Positions 36,601-48,200 of a stretch of DNA of 64,000 nt are shown piece after piece (positions within the stretch are counted from its first letter, which is position 1; every line of letters starts with the position of its first letter). A program made the translations under genes and the position numbers. The DNA lies in the NCBI GenBank assembly GCA_037389465.1, contig JAZARR010000164.1, positions 300,501 to 364,500 on the forward strand. The letters run 5' to 3'. The notes under the pieces were generated by a model. The model made no database searches. It saw nothing but the letters and a program-made list of their open reading frames with translations, and was not told the origin of the DNA. The DNA is from Baylisascaris procyonis (taxonomy: Eukaryota > Nematoda > Chromadorea > Rhabditida > Ascarididae).

Positions 36601-39600
36601 GTGACAACTATTTTCATCGTTTAAATTTCGCAATTACACCCGGAATACCGCACTTCCTTGTTTAATATATTCTCTTGTTGAAGCTTAATTATGCATCATA
36701 ACATCTCTCGGTGACACTGAAACTCCAATAAGGAAGTCTCTAATCAAGCCAATCGGTATCAGCTATGCTTCAAAGGAGAAGGAAGCGACTCCAATTGCCG
36801 CATTTTGGGGATAGGTGCTGAAGTTTGCCTTCGAAGAAACATTGCTTTAAGCCAATTCTGTATCACGACCACAGTGCTTAACATACGGGACTGAGATTAA
36901 CCTTAGGTGGCTCCTCCTCACTTTCTGAATTGCTACTTGATGACTCATTTCCTTTGGCCTTCACTTCGGGCACTTGAGACATCTTCTTTGCACCCATCGA
37001 CGCCACCTTCTGAATGAAGCAATAATGCACTATGGAAACAACAACTATAAATGTTTAAATAATCTGTTCTTCTCATATCACCAACTTTTAAAATATTACG
37101 TCGGCAAATCTCCCAAATATTCCCACCTAAGAATGCCGGTGCGCAATATCAGTAGTAAAACTCGATGAATGCAATCTCAATCAATTCCCGCCCCCCCCCC
37201 CTCTCTCTTTATCAGTTCCCTCTCTCTCTTTCTTTCTCCCTCTCTCCCGACAAAAAAAAAACAAACAAACCAACTAAGAACCAAAAAAAAAACAACATTA
37301 GGCGTATTCGATCAATGAAACAGCCAATAAAATGAAGCAATCATCATCCAATAGTCGAAAAAATCCATATAAAATTCAAATCAATAGACCGACAGTTGAA
37401 CGTGCAAACTAAGTTAGGGCATAAGCGAACATCTGCAATCTTCTTCTCCTCCTGTCGAAGGTCCGGAAACCTGTGGTAACGCATATATGGTAACCACCTC
37501 TATAATATAGTAACCACCTTGTTTCCCTTCTCCCTTTGAATTCTCACTGCCCCAAAACTCTCTAGTCACTCCCAATCCCAAGAGAAAAAAATTATTACAA
37601 CGCTTGGCTCATCGCTGCTTGAATCGCTATCTGAAGATGAAGTTTCTTTCGCTGTCGACTTTGCTGGTGGCGTCTTTACTGGTGGCTGTTTCGGCTTACT
37701 AGCAGCAGATTTGCTCTGGAAAAAAGCCACTCTATACGGAGTAAAAGCAACAGCATGGAAGAAAATCGGATCAGAAGATACTCACTTCGGTCACATTACT
37801 GACCATAAAATCTGATCGACAAAAAAGTTGAAAAAGCCCAAGCTAGTCATCATTGTTCACCCTTCACCGCTTAATAGCAACTTCGAGGGAGAGACCATCA
37901 GCTAAAATTCACCCATCCTTTCCCTTCCTCACCCCCAGCAGTAATTATGACTTCTGCATCTAGATTTCTTGATTTCTCTCTTCTCCACTACACCCTTTTC
38001 CACCATTACAACCTTCCAGATCGCACAGTGATTTACTACAAAAGGAACCTTTAGTTGGAAACAAACTTCCTTCAAGTTTATTACAAAGTTTTCCAGCCAA
38101 GAACTGCAACATCCTAGCATTATATCAATCATGCGATGCAAATGACAAACGTCGTAAAAAATTTTAATGCCCACTAGACACTAATCCATCTTAACTGAAC
38201 TGATTTGAAGAGACCGTTCACATTCACTTGGCAAATAAGGTACAATATTTGATAGCATTCCTCTGTTCAACTCACTGACTTGAAACACTCACCTGAGGCA
38301 TTGGCTCATCACTATCACTGCTCGAATCCGACGAGTCAACCGCTTTTACCGCTGATTTGGCTTGAACTGGAGCCGACTTCGGCTTCTTCTTTACTGCCTA
38401 AAAAGAAACTTTACTTAGAACGCTGCAACGACATGTTATGAAAAACTTCAAAAAAAAAAAGAAAATCCAATGCACGTTGCTACTTTCCGCCACTTCTAGC
38501 CCCATGACTAAGAATTCACAATTCTCTTACCTCTCGTTCTCCTTACAATGAAACTACCTTCCGATTAGAGACTCAAATCAGCAAGAAGTGGAATCGAACA
38601 TGAGGTAAATCGACAGAGTACCTTTTTGCTTTATAACTGGGTAAATAAAATGGTTGAAACTTGAAAAGCCCACATATTTCTGATTGCATTGTTGACCCAA
38701 ACGAACCTTCCCTCTTTCAATTATTCTTCAAATGTAGTAAACATACGAGTCGGAGAAGAGAAGACAACAATTTATTGGTCTGCAGCATTGAGTGGAAATT
38801 ATAACTTCATGCGTTTTTACACTCCACCTTTTGAATAAAATCTATTTGATTTCTGAGTACCGCCTCTTCGAAGGTACTCCACAAACGACTTTTTCTTGTC
38901 AACATCCCTCTCTTACACTAAAAATCTCGCACTTTTCTGCAAATTGCAAGAGGACAAATTTCAAAACCATCATACCTCTTTATTATACTCTTTGGCATTT
39001 GATGAAACCTAAAAAATATGAATTCGCAGAATTACACGCAACAGAATTGCAAAAATTTCATAGCTGTTGTTAGCCCCACATCCGCGGACAGCATTCAACA
39101 AAAACACAAATTAACCTCAACCTCCGCATCTGAGTCCGAAGATGAGGACATCCGAGCCGCTGCTCTTTTTGTCGTACCCCCATTGAGAAGTTTCTTCTGA
39201 AAACATTGTAATCAGACGAATCCAATTTTCAACTTCTCAGCAGTAAAAAAGTGCATTCGCGAACGCAAAAAAACCACAAATGTTACTGTCAGCAGACAGA
39301 AGCAGAGCGAAACGATCGTCACATCAGTGAAGACTGAAGAACATTGCCAAGGCTATGCACATGTCGCGATCCCAACCTGGTGACGAAAGGTAAAATGTGG
39401 TCAAATTTAGATGGAGAAAAGTGGATGGGTGAAGGAACGGAACCCCAGCCACACACCGAAAATACGGTGAGGAAGAAATCAACTGATCCAAGGATGCCAC
39501 ACATGCGATCACAATCAGGGCTCAGCGAAAACGTGCGATCCCGTGGAGTCACTTGATCTGATCCTTACAGATGGCTTCGCTACATTTTCCTACGTATCAT

Positions 39601-42548
39601 CAAATTCGGCCAAAGTCACATGCAGGACCGCGACCACGCATTCGCCTCCCCTCCCTAAACCTGAAGAGCGGTCAGAAAAAGATGCAGCTTAGATCCAGAG
39701 GGTGAAGATCTTACAACAGTCAAAAAGGAAAGTAGGAACGCTTCATGAGAGAAATTCTGAGGGCGATAATAATTGCTATTGGCGGGACTTGGATTAACTT
39801 TACTGCAAGTATCACAAATCTGAGAGATCGTTTTGAACGACAAATGGTTTTTGAATCTTGATACTACATACTGATACCAAATTTTGGAAACCGATACTAG
39901 TCGATACTAAAAAAAAGTTGAGGAAAGCCATATCCGATTACTGCCATTACCCTTACTGCAGAGTAATTCATCATATGCAATTTCAAAATCAATGAAGAAA
40001 TGGGAAAATATTAGCATAAAACTTCAACGCACTTCCTCTAATCATCACCAACCAACCATTCATGCATCTTGCTTTATTGTAGTCGGACCGTTTCTTGTTC
40101 TACTTCAACCTCATTTTAATGTGGCGATTCTTCAACCCCTCCCCCCCTTCAACCCTCTCAATATTGGTACCAGTGAAACATCGCTACGGCCACATTTATA
40201 ATCTGCTTATCTGGGAGAAACAATTTGTTCTAATGATCTTGGTAGGCAAAAAATATGAAGGTTCTTGCCTCGGTGATCAAGAATAGCAATGCATGCTCAA
40301 CTACGAATAACATAATATTCTTTACCCTATGAAATCCACTTCTTATTCTCTTCCCTAATTCATTTCAGGTGATAACTAAAAGATGGTGCATATTACCGCA
40401 GCCGTTTTAACAGGATGTTCGTCCGAGTCCGATGAGTCAGTCGAGTCGCCCAGTTCACCTCGCCTTGCCTGCTTCTTTGCTGCAGGAGTCTTATTTGGCG
40501 AATCCGTTGCGGCTCTCTTCCTACTTACTATCTTGTTGTATTCACCGACCACCTCTTTTAACGACTTGAACTTGCCCGATGACCGCTGCAAATGAAAAGA
40601 TGATAACCATGTTGCAATTGCACGTGTTCTCACAAATGAAAAATACCTGAAATACTCCACCATCCATTCACGATTAGTCAGCAGCGCGACAAACTCTCTG
40701 AGTTTTTGCAATTTCCTGAGCTACCTGAATATCCCCATAGCCACCCTTCCTCACTCCGTCATCGCTGACAGATCATCTTCGGTGGCAATCCCAAACACAA
40801 AAACTATCTCTTCGCATACCATCTCCAATATTTCTCCTCGTTGTTAATGTCTAATGCTTCAGCGTTATTCATATGAATTCTGAGACGCCACTGTGAATGA
40901 TGCTGATACGGAAACAGGTAGAAGATGAAAATCAAAGAGGATTAACTGAATTCATTTCTGCTAGGCTGAGTAAAAAGTGGCCGCAATCGGTTACACCGAA
41001 CATACGAAACCATGACAAGAGTGTTGTTTATGCACCACTTTGCTTCCGTTGAGAAAAAGACGTAATTCAGCGCTTAGAGGAAAATGACTACAAGACACAA
41101 GGATTTCCTAGGAATTTTTGATGAAGCCTTAAAATATCTAGCTGACAGTATTTCTGGAAATATATTCCGCCGTAGTTCGGAAACTCTTCAGTACTAAATA
41201 GTCAGTAACAAAAAACAAAGTGCATATTTTGTCGAATTTTCTTATACCTTCCTGATCATCTGTTTGCAAGTCAAGCACCTGTTGCTTCAATTTCTCCAAC
41301 TTGACGTTATTCTGTGACTTACATTGACCCATGTAAAAAAGTCAAAGCACCGACCCAAATCACCTTTTACGTCTCGAATTTCTCTACACGTATAATTTAT
41401 GTTTGTGACGGATCGCACTCCAGTCTGGCTCAACGAGAAACATTCCTGATCCTGCATCAGAAATTTTCCACGTGTGGGTATCACTTGAAGGCAACTCTAC
41501 AACCTTCCATGAAATAGGGCTTAAATTGCTACATTCAGGGCTTAAATTAAATCTTAGCTCATTTCCGTTCAGCCTCCCATCGCCTAAGTTGCTGCCTTCA
41601 TGCATGACACAAGATTTGCATCGTGCGATGGGAGTGACCTCATAATACCATCAATTTATGGTGGGCATATTTGTAGTATTATTGATTGAAGCGACCATAA
41701 AAGAATCAAACCTAAGAATACAATTCGAAGGCAATTGAGACCATGCGAACTCAACATGATGGAGTTTCAGTTGAACTAATGCTGCAAGGGATCGAGTTTT
41801 TTTCAGGATGGGGATCATTGTGCAATAAATGAAACTTGGCACGCCCTCGGAAATGCTGCTGGTCAAAAAAAAGATGAAGTGGAGGCAAAGAGGGATCAAA
41901 GAAACAAGCATACAACCAAGCGATGATAGTAGAGGACTCTGTAAAAATGACTCGAGCCGGAACCATAAAGAAAAAGAAAAAACAAACAAAAAAACAACGA
42001 AAGGAGTGATACCAACTAGGAGAAATCAACTGCACAATTGACATTTTCTGGCCCATAAGGTCATGCCATCTTATCTCAACAACACCTAAGTCCATGTCAC
42101 CAGAAAGAGGAAATTCTTTCAATTACTTGAAAATTTGGAAGAAACCCATAACTTTTTGTAACGAAGGAGCTACCACTCTTCCCTCCCCCCCCCCTCCCGA
42201 ACTCGAACACATCAAAAACGCTATTTCTTCACCTGTTTATCAGTCCACCGTTATTGTCAATTTCCCCTTCGCGAATGCAGAAATTCAAAACGAATCAACC
42301 TGATGCAAATTACATTCCATAAAACAATATACTTAAAACAACAGCAATATAAACAAAAATGTGACATTGACAATAAAAAAGTAATTCTTTAGGTAGTGGT
42401 GGATATTAACAGCATTTACCCTCTTCTGCTCGAGAATGGCACGCTGGGTAGCGCTATACATCTTGTTGAGTAACTTCGGCTCTTGATTCGCCACATGATC
42501 GAACAACAGCAAATCGAAGTCAACTGCTTGCTCGTTTTTGTCGTCCAT
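30643..42548 (-). CDS. NOLC1: Nopp140 / NOLC1, nucleolar and coiled-body phosphoprotein
   Basis: Nopp140 is a CK2-phosphorylated chaperone of box C/D and H/ACA snoRNPs. Minus-strand exons: 42548-42420 and 40585-40397 (LisH-like start, then KFKSLKEVVGEYNKIVSRKR); 39196-39116, 38397-38293, 37715-37602 and 37009-36902 (one Lys-rich plus Ser/acidic repeat each); 35986-33852 (17 more clusters); 33394-33304; 33088-33003; tentative 31750-31729 and 31633-31598; 31455-31372 (EPFRRVQISKDQLDEKFRDN); 30798-30643. The last two form the SRP40 domain, with RHEKTKKKRGSYGGG and VNSVKFEDSD diagnostic of the family. Total is about 1,110 residues (1,063 without the three exons at 33088-31598), against about 700 in human. 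The start is the first ATG after a TTGTTTCAG acceptor 50 bases upstream. The final exon uses a weak TATTAAG acceptor. Identity is firm; the 33.1-31.6 kb junctions are not. Confidence 0.92.
33852..35986 (-). repeat. Nopp140 giant exon with 17 Ser/acidic-Lys repeats
   Basis: This 2,135-nt exon encodes about 711 residues in which Ser-Asp/Glu clusters (such as SSSSSESDSD and ESSSDDDSSDSDAE) alternate with Lys/Ala/Pro/Thr linkers about 25-30 residues long. I count 17 clusters. Each cluster is a dense CK2 target (S-x-x-D/E). The linkers are typical snoRNP-binding basic segments. Entry is in phase 0 and exit in phase 2. Confidence 0.9.
37189..37246. repeat. Low-complexity C and TC tracts in a Nopp140 intron
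   Basis: A run CCCG followed by eleven C, then a CT/TTTC-rich stretch and an A-run, lies between the exons at 37602 and 37009. On the sense (minus) strand it is a G11 run next to a GA-rich tract. Confidence 0.8.
42181..42199 (-). other. G-rich tract in Nopp140 intron 1 (sense strand)
   Basis: The + strand is CCC-T-C10-T-CCC, so the Nopp140 pre-mRNA carries GGG-A-G10-A-GGG about 220 bases after the exon 1 donor. It fits the G-quadruplex pattern. Confidence 0.5.
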
Positions 42549-42601
42549 TCCTTTGTCTTACGTAAATCACTATCAATCTAATATAATACGATACCCAACT
42601 G
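42549..42601 (-). promoter_or_regulatory. Nopp140 5' UTR and splice or trans-splice acceptor
   Basis: ATTTGTTTCAG on the minus strand ends at 42599, leaving a 50-base 5' UTR before the ATG at 42548. It is either a spliced-leader site or the acceptor of a 5' UTR intron. Confidence 0.5.
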
Positions 42602-44040
42602 AAACAAATCTATTAACACATAATAAACGCTTCGTAGCTCATTACGTACGCGCATATATTTGCCTACCCACTTACTTGCATATAACAGCAGTAATCGACT
42701 CATCGAGTTGTTCCTGACTATCCTACAAAACGAATCTGAATACTCAATAAGACCTCATTCAACGATAGCGAACTCGCTCAACCAAACAAATTTGCACGTT
42801 CTTCAACTTACAGATCCAACTACCCCTCCCTTTTGACGAGTCTCTATTACCTCAACATTGTTTGTACAAACTCAACCTTCCAGTAATCACAATAGGGACA
42901 CTATTTCTTGTTATATTCACAAATAAACTGAATAACGCAAATGCATCACGGCAAGTATAAAGAAAACATTAATCATATCTTTGTACGCAGCATGACATTC
43001 ATAACGTCAGAAATCAGAAATCAGAAATAAAACAGAACATCTCAAAAAATAAACGAAATATGAAATATTCCTTCGCAAACGACATTTCAAAGGCATTTAA
43101 ACAATCTTTACATTTGCAAATGAGTGGAAGATAGGTAACCGGTCTCGGCTGCTCCCACTACCCACTGCGACTGCAACCGGAACTGTTTCCAACCCCTTAA
43201 ACTCATGCCCACATGGAGATAAGAAAAGAACCGTCCCACTCTAATAACCATTTTTCACTCAATCCGAAAACAGATCCAGTTTAACTCACCTCTAACTACT
43301 TAACCCACTGGTGTTGACTCCGTTTCCGGCTGTAATCAGCGCCTAATATATACAGAAGTCAAGAGCAGACTTAACCTACAGCACACGGTAACAAGATCCG
43401 GTCACAAACAAGGTGACGCTCAGAAGGAAACTGAACCGAATCGGGAAATTTCTTTCCTTTTCTGTGCTGGGACTACAGCATTTACAACGGCAACCTTACC
43501 TCCTCCCTTACGTAGTCCGTATTTTCGATTAGCTCCGTGGACCCTGTTAAGCTGGCTTCCGTACCCCACTTTTTCTCCCCCTCCACCCCAAATCCAAAAC
43601 GATGTTAGGAATATTGAACGTTCGACCGCTTTAGCTATGCCAATAAGTAAAGTTTGAAGTGATATAAGGGCCAACAAATGATAACCTCTATGCAGAATTC
43701 ACAACCTTGATTAAGGAAAAAAATCACTAAAGAACTTGCAAAACGTAAAATGTTCTAATATGACGGACCGGATGAAGTTTGGCTCACCGACAATGAGATC
43801 TAAACGTTTTATGCACATACCAACATTTAAAATCAACATCTCAGCACATACTACAGTGATTACCACCTAGAAAATTTGCAAAATCCATCGGTTAATAAAA
43901 AGACCTGCTGCAAACAGTTTTGGATATAATTATACAATGTTTTGCTTCAATAAAGGCTCTATCCTAAACGCTAAAATTAATCAAAAGCTGAACCACCACC
44001 ACACCTCTTGTCAATTTAAAATTTATGTATACTAATTTGG

Positions 44041-44096
44041 TAAGCCCTGCCGCTAATGACCTCCCAGCATAAGTCCTGTCGCTAATGACCTCCTGT
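44041..44096. repeat. 31-bp tandem duplication
   Basis: Two diverged copies of TAAGYCCTGYCGCTAATGACCTCC begin near 44040 and 44071. Confidence 0.75.
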
Positions 44097-44832
44097 AATT
44101 TTCTAAAACTGACACGTATTCGAAGCTGAAAGATTTTATACAGCCTCCGCCTATAAAATTTTATAGGAGCATATTTTTATGACAAGAATGGGAAGTGATT
44201 CCAATATTTTCGGCGAAAAGATCTTTACGTTCACGAGAATAGAGACGAAATCAGTGCTATGAGAAAATGAAAATTACATCCCACAATAACGCCATTAAAG
44301 AAAAAGAACCGTAAACAACATTTGAGTTCCTCTAAAAAAACGCTATCGAAATATTTCAGTTGAATTTGAAAAAAATCATGTATAGCACCTCATAAATAAA
44401 TGAAGATATAAACGTTAAAAGAAAAACACAACAGAATTCTCAAAGCTCCAATTGCATAGACCAAACATCATGCAGCCTTACATCGTTTACCAACTACGCA
44501 GTTGTGCGAAAGTTATTGTTGATGAGACAGAACACGAATATTTTCATAGGTTATCGTTTCGAGACCAATAGTCTACTAATCACCAGCTAAACCTTCCCAC
44601 CCCGCTCTCCATCGAACACACCTTAATAATTGCACCTCGTTATATGAAGCACCTAATCGAGAAAAAACAGCGAAATAATGTTAGATTTTGGTGCCGAAAC
44701 TGACAACAGTCGCATCGACCATCCACACCAAACCTCTCTCCCACCTTCCCCTCTAAATGAATCGTCACAATCTCGCATCAAGAACCGACAGAAAAAAAAA
44801 ACGTATTAGGAAGACGGAGAGGACGTCCAATT

Positions 44833-45279
44833 TTACATGTCCAGGACACCTATATAGACTCTGAGTGCTGTTTTGTGGCCGCATGCAAAAGCTTGGTACG
44901 CGAAAGAATCTGTGCCCAACCTCGTCAATATAATAGTCCACATCTCCATATCTCTTGAATCCATATCAAACTCACTGTTCGAAAGGTCCCTCATGTAAAC
45001 GGATACTGTGTCCTCCTCGCTTGGGTTTGCTTGAGTCGCCAACTCAGTTCGCAAGTGCATCCAACACAACTCAGCAAAAATAAAGACCTTTCCGCATAAC
45101 AAGACCGCTTTGAGGACATATTCAACAGGGCATGCCCCGCTTGTGTTAAACCCGGTCGCTATTGCAAACGGGGCAGGAACAAGGATGTTGTCCAACTCAC
45201 GGCCATACGCGAAAGGGTTTTGGCCGCAGCCGGGCGGTTGCCTCCAACCTAGCCACGACCGACCCTCCGATCGGGACAC
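44833..45279 (-). other. Unexplained 148-codon open frame in a GC-rich island
   Basis: The frame is the longest unassigned one outside the repeat gene and lies in DNA clearly richer in GC than its surroundings. The translation (for example GRSWLGWRQPPGCGQNPFAY and NPSEEDTVSVYMRDLSNSEF) resembles no family I know. It may be an old mobile-element fragment or a processed pseudogene. No terminal repeats or target-site duplication were seen. Confidence 0.15.
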
Positions 45280-48200
45280 GGTTCAATCCATCTCTACACG
45301 CTGGTACGCAGGTTCCATTAGCCGCATGACTCCATTTAGCTCAGCTTACTAACATAACAACATGAGATGCAAAGTAAAATAACAATAACACCACGAAATA
45401 CTTAAAGAAAAAACTTCGGGCCACAACCGATCTCAGTTGCAACGTGCCATCGCCCAAACCTGTCAGATAAAGACATCCGGCTTTAGACGTCTCGAAACGT
45501 CCAACTGGTGAGGGATACTGTAGGCTATGAAAACTCCGCAGTATAATGCCCATGAATTGCTCCCAAATTAGGTCTATCAACTCGATTGCAATCAGTCGGT
45601 CGTTTCAAAGTCACTGTAAGGGCTTTTGCAGCACAATAACCGAGCTTAAACAGAAAAGACATTTTCTATCATCGCCACCGTCCGTTATTTTGGCATCGCA
45701 ACGAAGACGTCTGTAAGGAATGTGTCAGTGGCGGTAACTTAGTAACGGCTAGAAAAGTTGCTGGTGTACTGCCAGCCGCGTCAATATTTTCTTCACGACT
45801 GAATAAAATGCTTCAACAGAAAAACTGATGGGTTGAGGTAGCAAACAGATATAATGAATTGATATCACCATAAACCATCTACAGATTTAATGGCACTTAT
45901 TGTGTTTATGAACGAGATTCAATTGGGAGGAAACTGTGCTGAAGAGATCGGTTACATCGTCGATGCATCAAATATCGTTGCTCGAGCCTTGATGCTCGGC
46001 AGGTGTAAACCTCAACGAGTACCACATCCAAGAAAGAAAAGAACGCAATGTGAAACTAAACAACACCAAACGCCCAATACAACTACAACGCCAAACAAAT
46101 GCGTCCACTAAAGAACAATGACTCGAGACTTTTTGGGAATGTAACTGACTACCGCCAAGTGAAGAGATATCGCACAAATCATGTTTACGATAGATCAAAT
46201 CAGCCTTCACATAGTATTTCATCGAGGAAATTTTTCACTTTCGATGCATCAACGACAATATAAATTTGTTCTCATAGCCATCCATCATATGAAAGACGAT
46301 ACACTTCAAAAGCCGCTATTTGCATATTCGGTAAGGTTGGTCATGAAATGAGCTCAAGTATTCTTGAGGACAGCTGCTTTTTCCCTTGCTACTCCAATCC
46401 TGAGAGATCATCACTTCGCAACAAAACATTTCCTTCGTGTCAAAATTCCTACATCCAACCTGAATTGCTGAAGCACTAAAATTACGCACGAAATTGCCTT
46501 CAGTGATTTCTTGCAGAAGTAATCGTGTTTTCATAGTACACTGGGCAAAAAAAACACATGATAACTCCAAACTGTGACCGTCTCATACTCCAAAGGTTCT
46601 GAAGGAAGGATGTTCCCTTCCTCTTCTAAACTAGGACCTCCATCCTAGTTTCAAACGCACTTATTTTAATGTTTGCAGTTTTGTAAACGAGTTAGCAGCT
46701 TTGCGCATATCGCTAACAACAAGGTCTCCTGATGTAGCTGTTATACTCGAAGCTTCAGGCAATGGATGCACTCCAAAGCTTTCCTGTTGTTTTGAATTCA
46801 TAAACCAACGTTTTTCACTGTGACCGAAGTTGTTTCTCGCAGCGCTTGAGGGAACGGATCTCTATTTGTCGAACCGGCGTCTCTGTTCCCCAGCTTTGTC
46901 TTGTCCACTATGATGTTGAGACCTTATAGAAACTTTACATCTCTGTACTTGTCAAAACCTTGTAATTACTATGTTGTAGATGCAAAATTCCATGTGATTT
47001 TTGTGCATCACCTTCCCATTTGTATCACTATGGTGATACCCTCAACAGCACAGTGGATCTATAAGCGACGGACCAAGCGACTATTATGGTTGTTGATTTC
47101 AGTTTGGGTTTCTTTTCTGCTAAACAGTAATGGGACACACTGAGGGAAAGAGGGGGAGGGGAGGATGTACCTGCCATATTTCAAGACGAAGGCAATTTGC
47201 TGAGCTTAATTTATGATGTAGCTCATCGCAACAATATGCTTTAGGTTTTTTTTTTTCACTAACCACATTCATTTCTTCAGTACAAGTTAAATTTATCGCA
47301 TATTGATAAAAGGAGTACATGGTTTTTTATTGTTGCAATTGGGTCAAGGCTTATCGAGCCCTCTACTTTGCCGAACTTTTGGTATACGCATAATTTGTCT
47401 AATTTTTCTAGTTAATTCTAGTTGCAGCATATATCTAAGATCGCACACATTTACGAAATCCATAACAGTTTCTTGATTATGGAAATTTTTTCCGATAGCC
47501 TCTTATGCACCACTTCAAAAAACGGAACGCATAAGCTTAACCTTTTACTATATACTTAACTGCTGAATTATTTAAACCGACAAAAACCCATATCAATATA
47601 AAAACCTAATGTATAACCAAACATATAAAAACTATAAAAACCTAATATAAATCTACTCTAATATTTAGCCCCTAAGATGCTTTAGTGCTCAAATACAATA
47701 ACATCGACGGCGAAGTGTTTTATAAAATGTGCTAATTGACAATGCTTAACGTTTGCAAAATATTCGTTATTCGCTGTGATGAGCGTTAAATTGTCTTAGC
47801 GTTATGTAGTCTTTGAGTTTAAAATTCACAGAAATTTAGCAACTTTAATGAGCATTAGGTAACAAAACTTCAATTTTCTTTGACCTCTAATCCATAAGAT
47901 CATTCGTATTTATTCCATCCTTTTTTTCCTTGTCGCTTTCATCCAGTTCAATGAAAATTTTATTTTATTTCTTTGAAGCGAAAATTATGTTACCATTGCT
48001 AGTAAGAATATGAGTGTAGCAGAAGGCGTATAAAAGTTAAGTTTGCACGAAAATTTTATCAAATTTTTATTCAGCGTGAAATTAACAATGTGCTGCTCGC
48101 TAGTGAGGATAGCAGAGGGAAGCGGGAAGAGCGGAGCGTTGATATTCACCACAAAACACAAGAATTAATATCAAAGATCAAATAGGTTTGTTACACGTAT

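Noticed and set aside
41244..41304. Possible Nopp140 exon 2 reading NNVKLEKLKQQVLDLQTDDQ with donor GTATAAG
   Set aside because: It would leave in phase 1 while the next exon (40585) needs phase 0. Direct joining of 42420 to 40585 is in phase and gives a good LisH-like sequence.
45261..45300. tRNA B-box-like GGTTCAATCC
   Set aside because: No matching T-stem, A box or acceptor stem was found around it.
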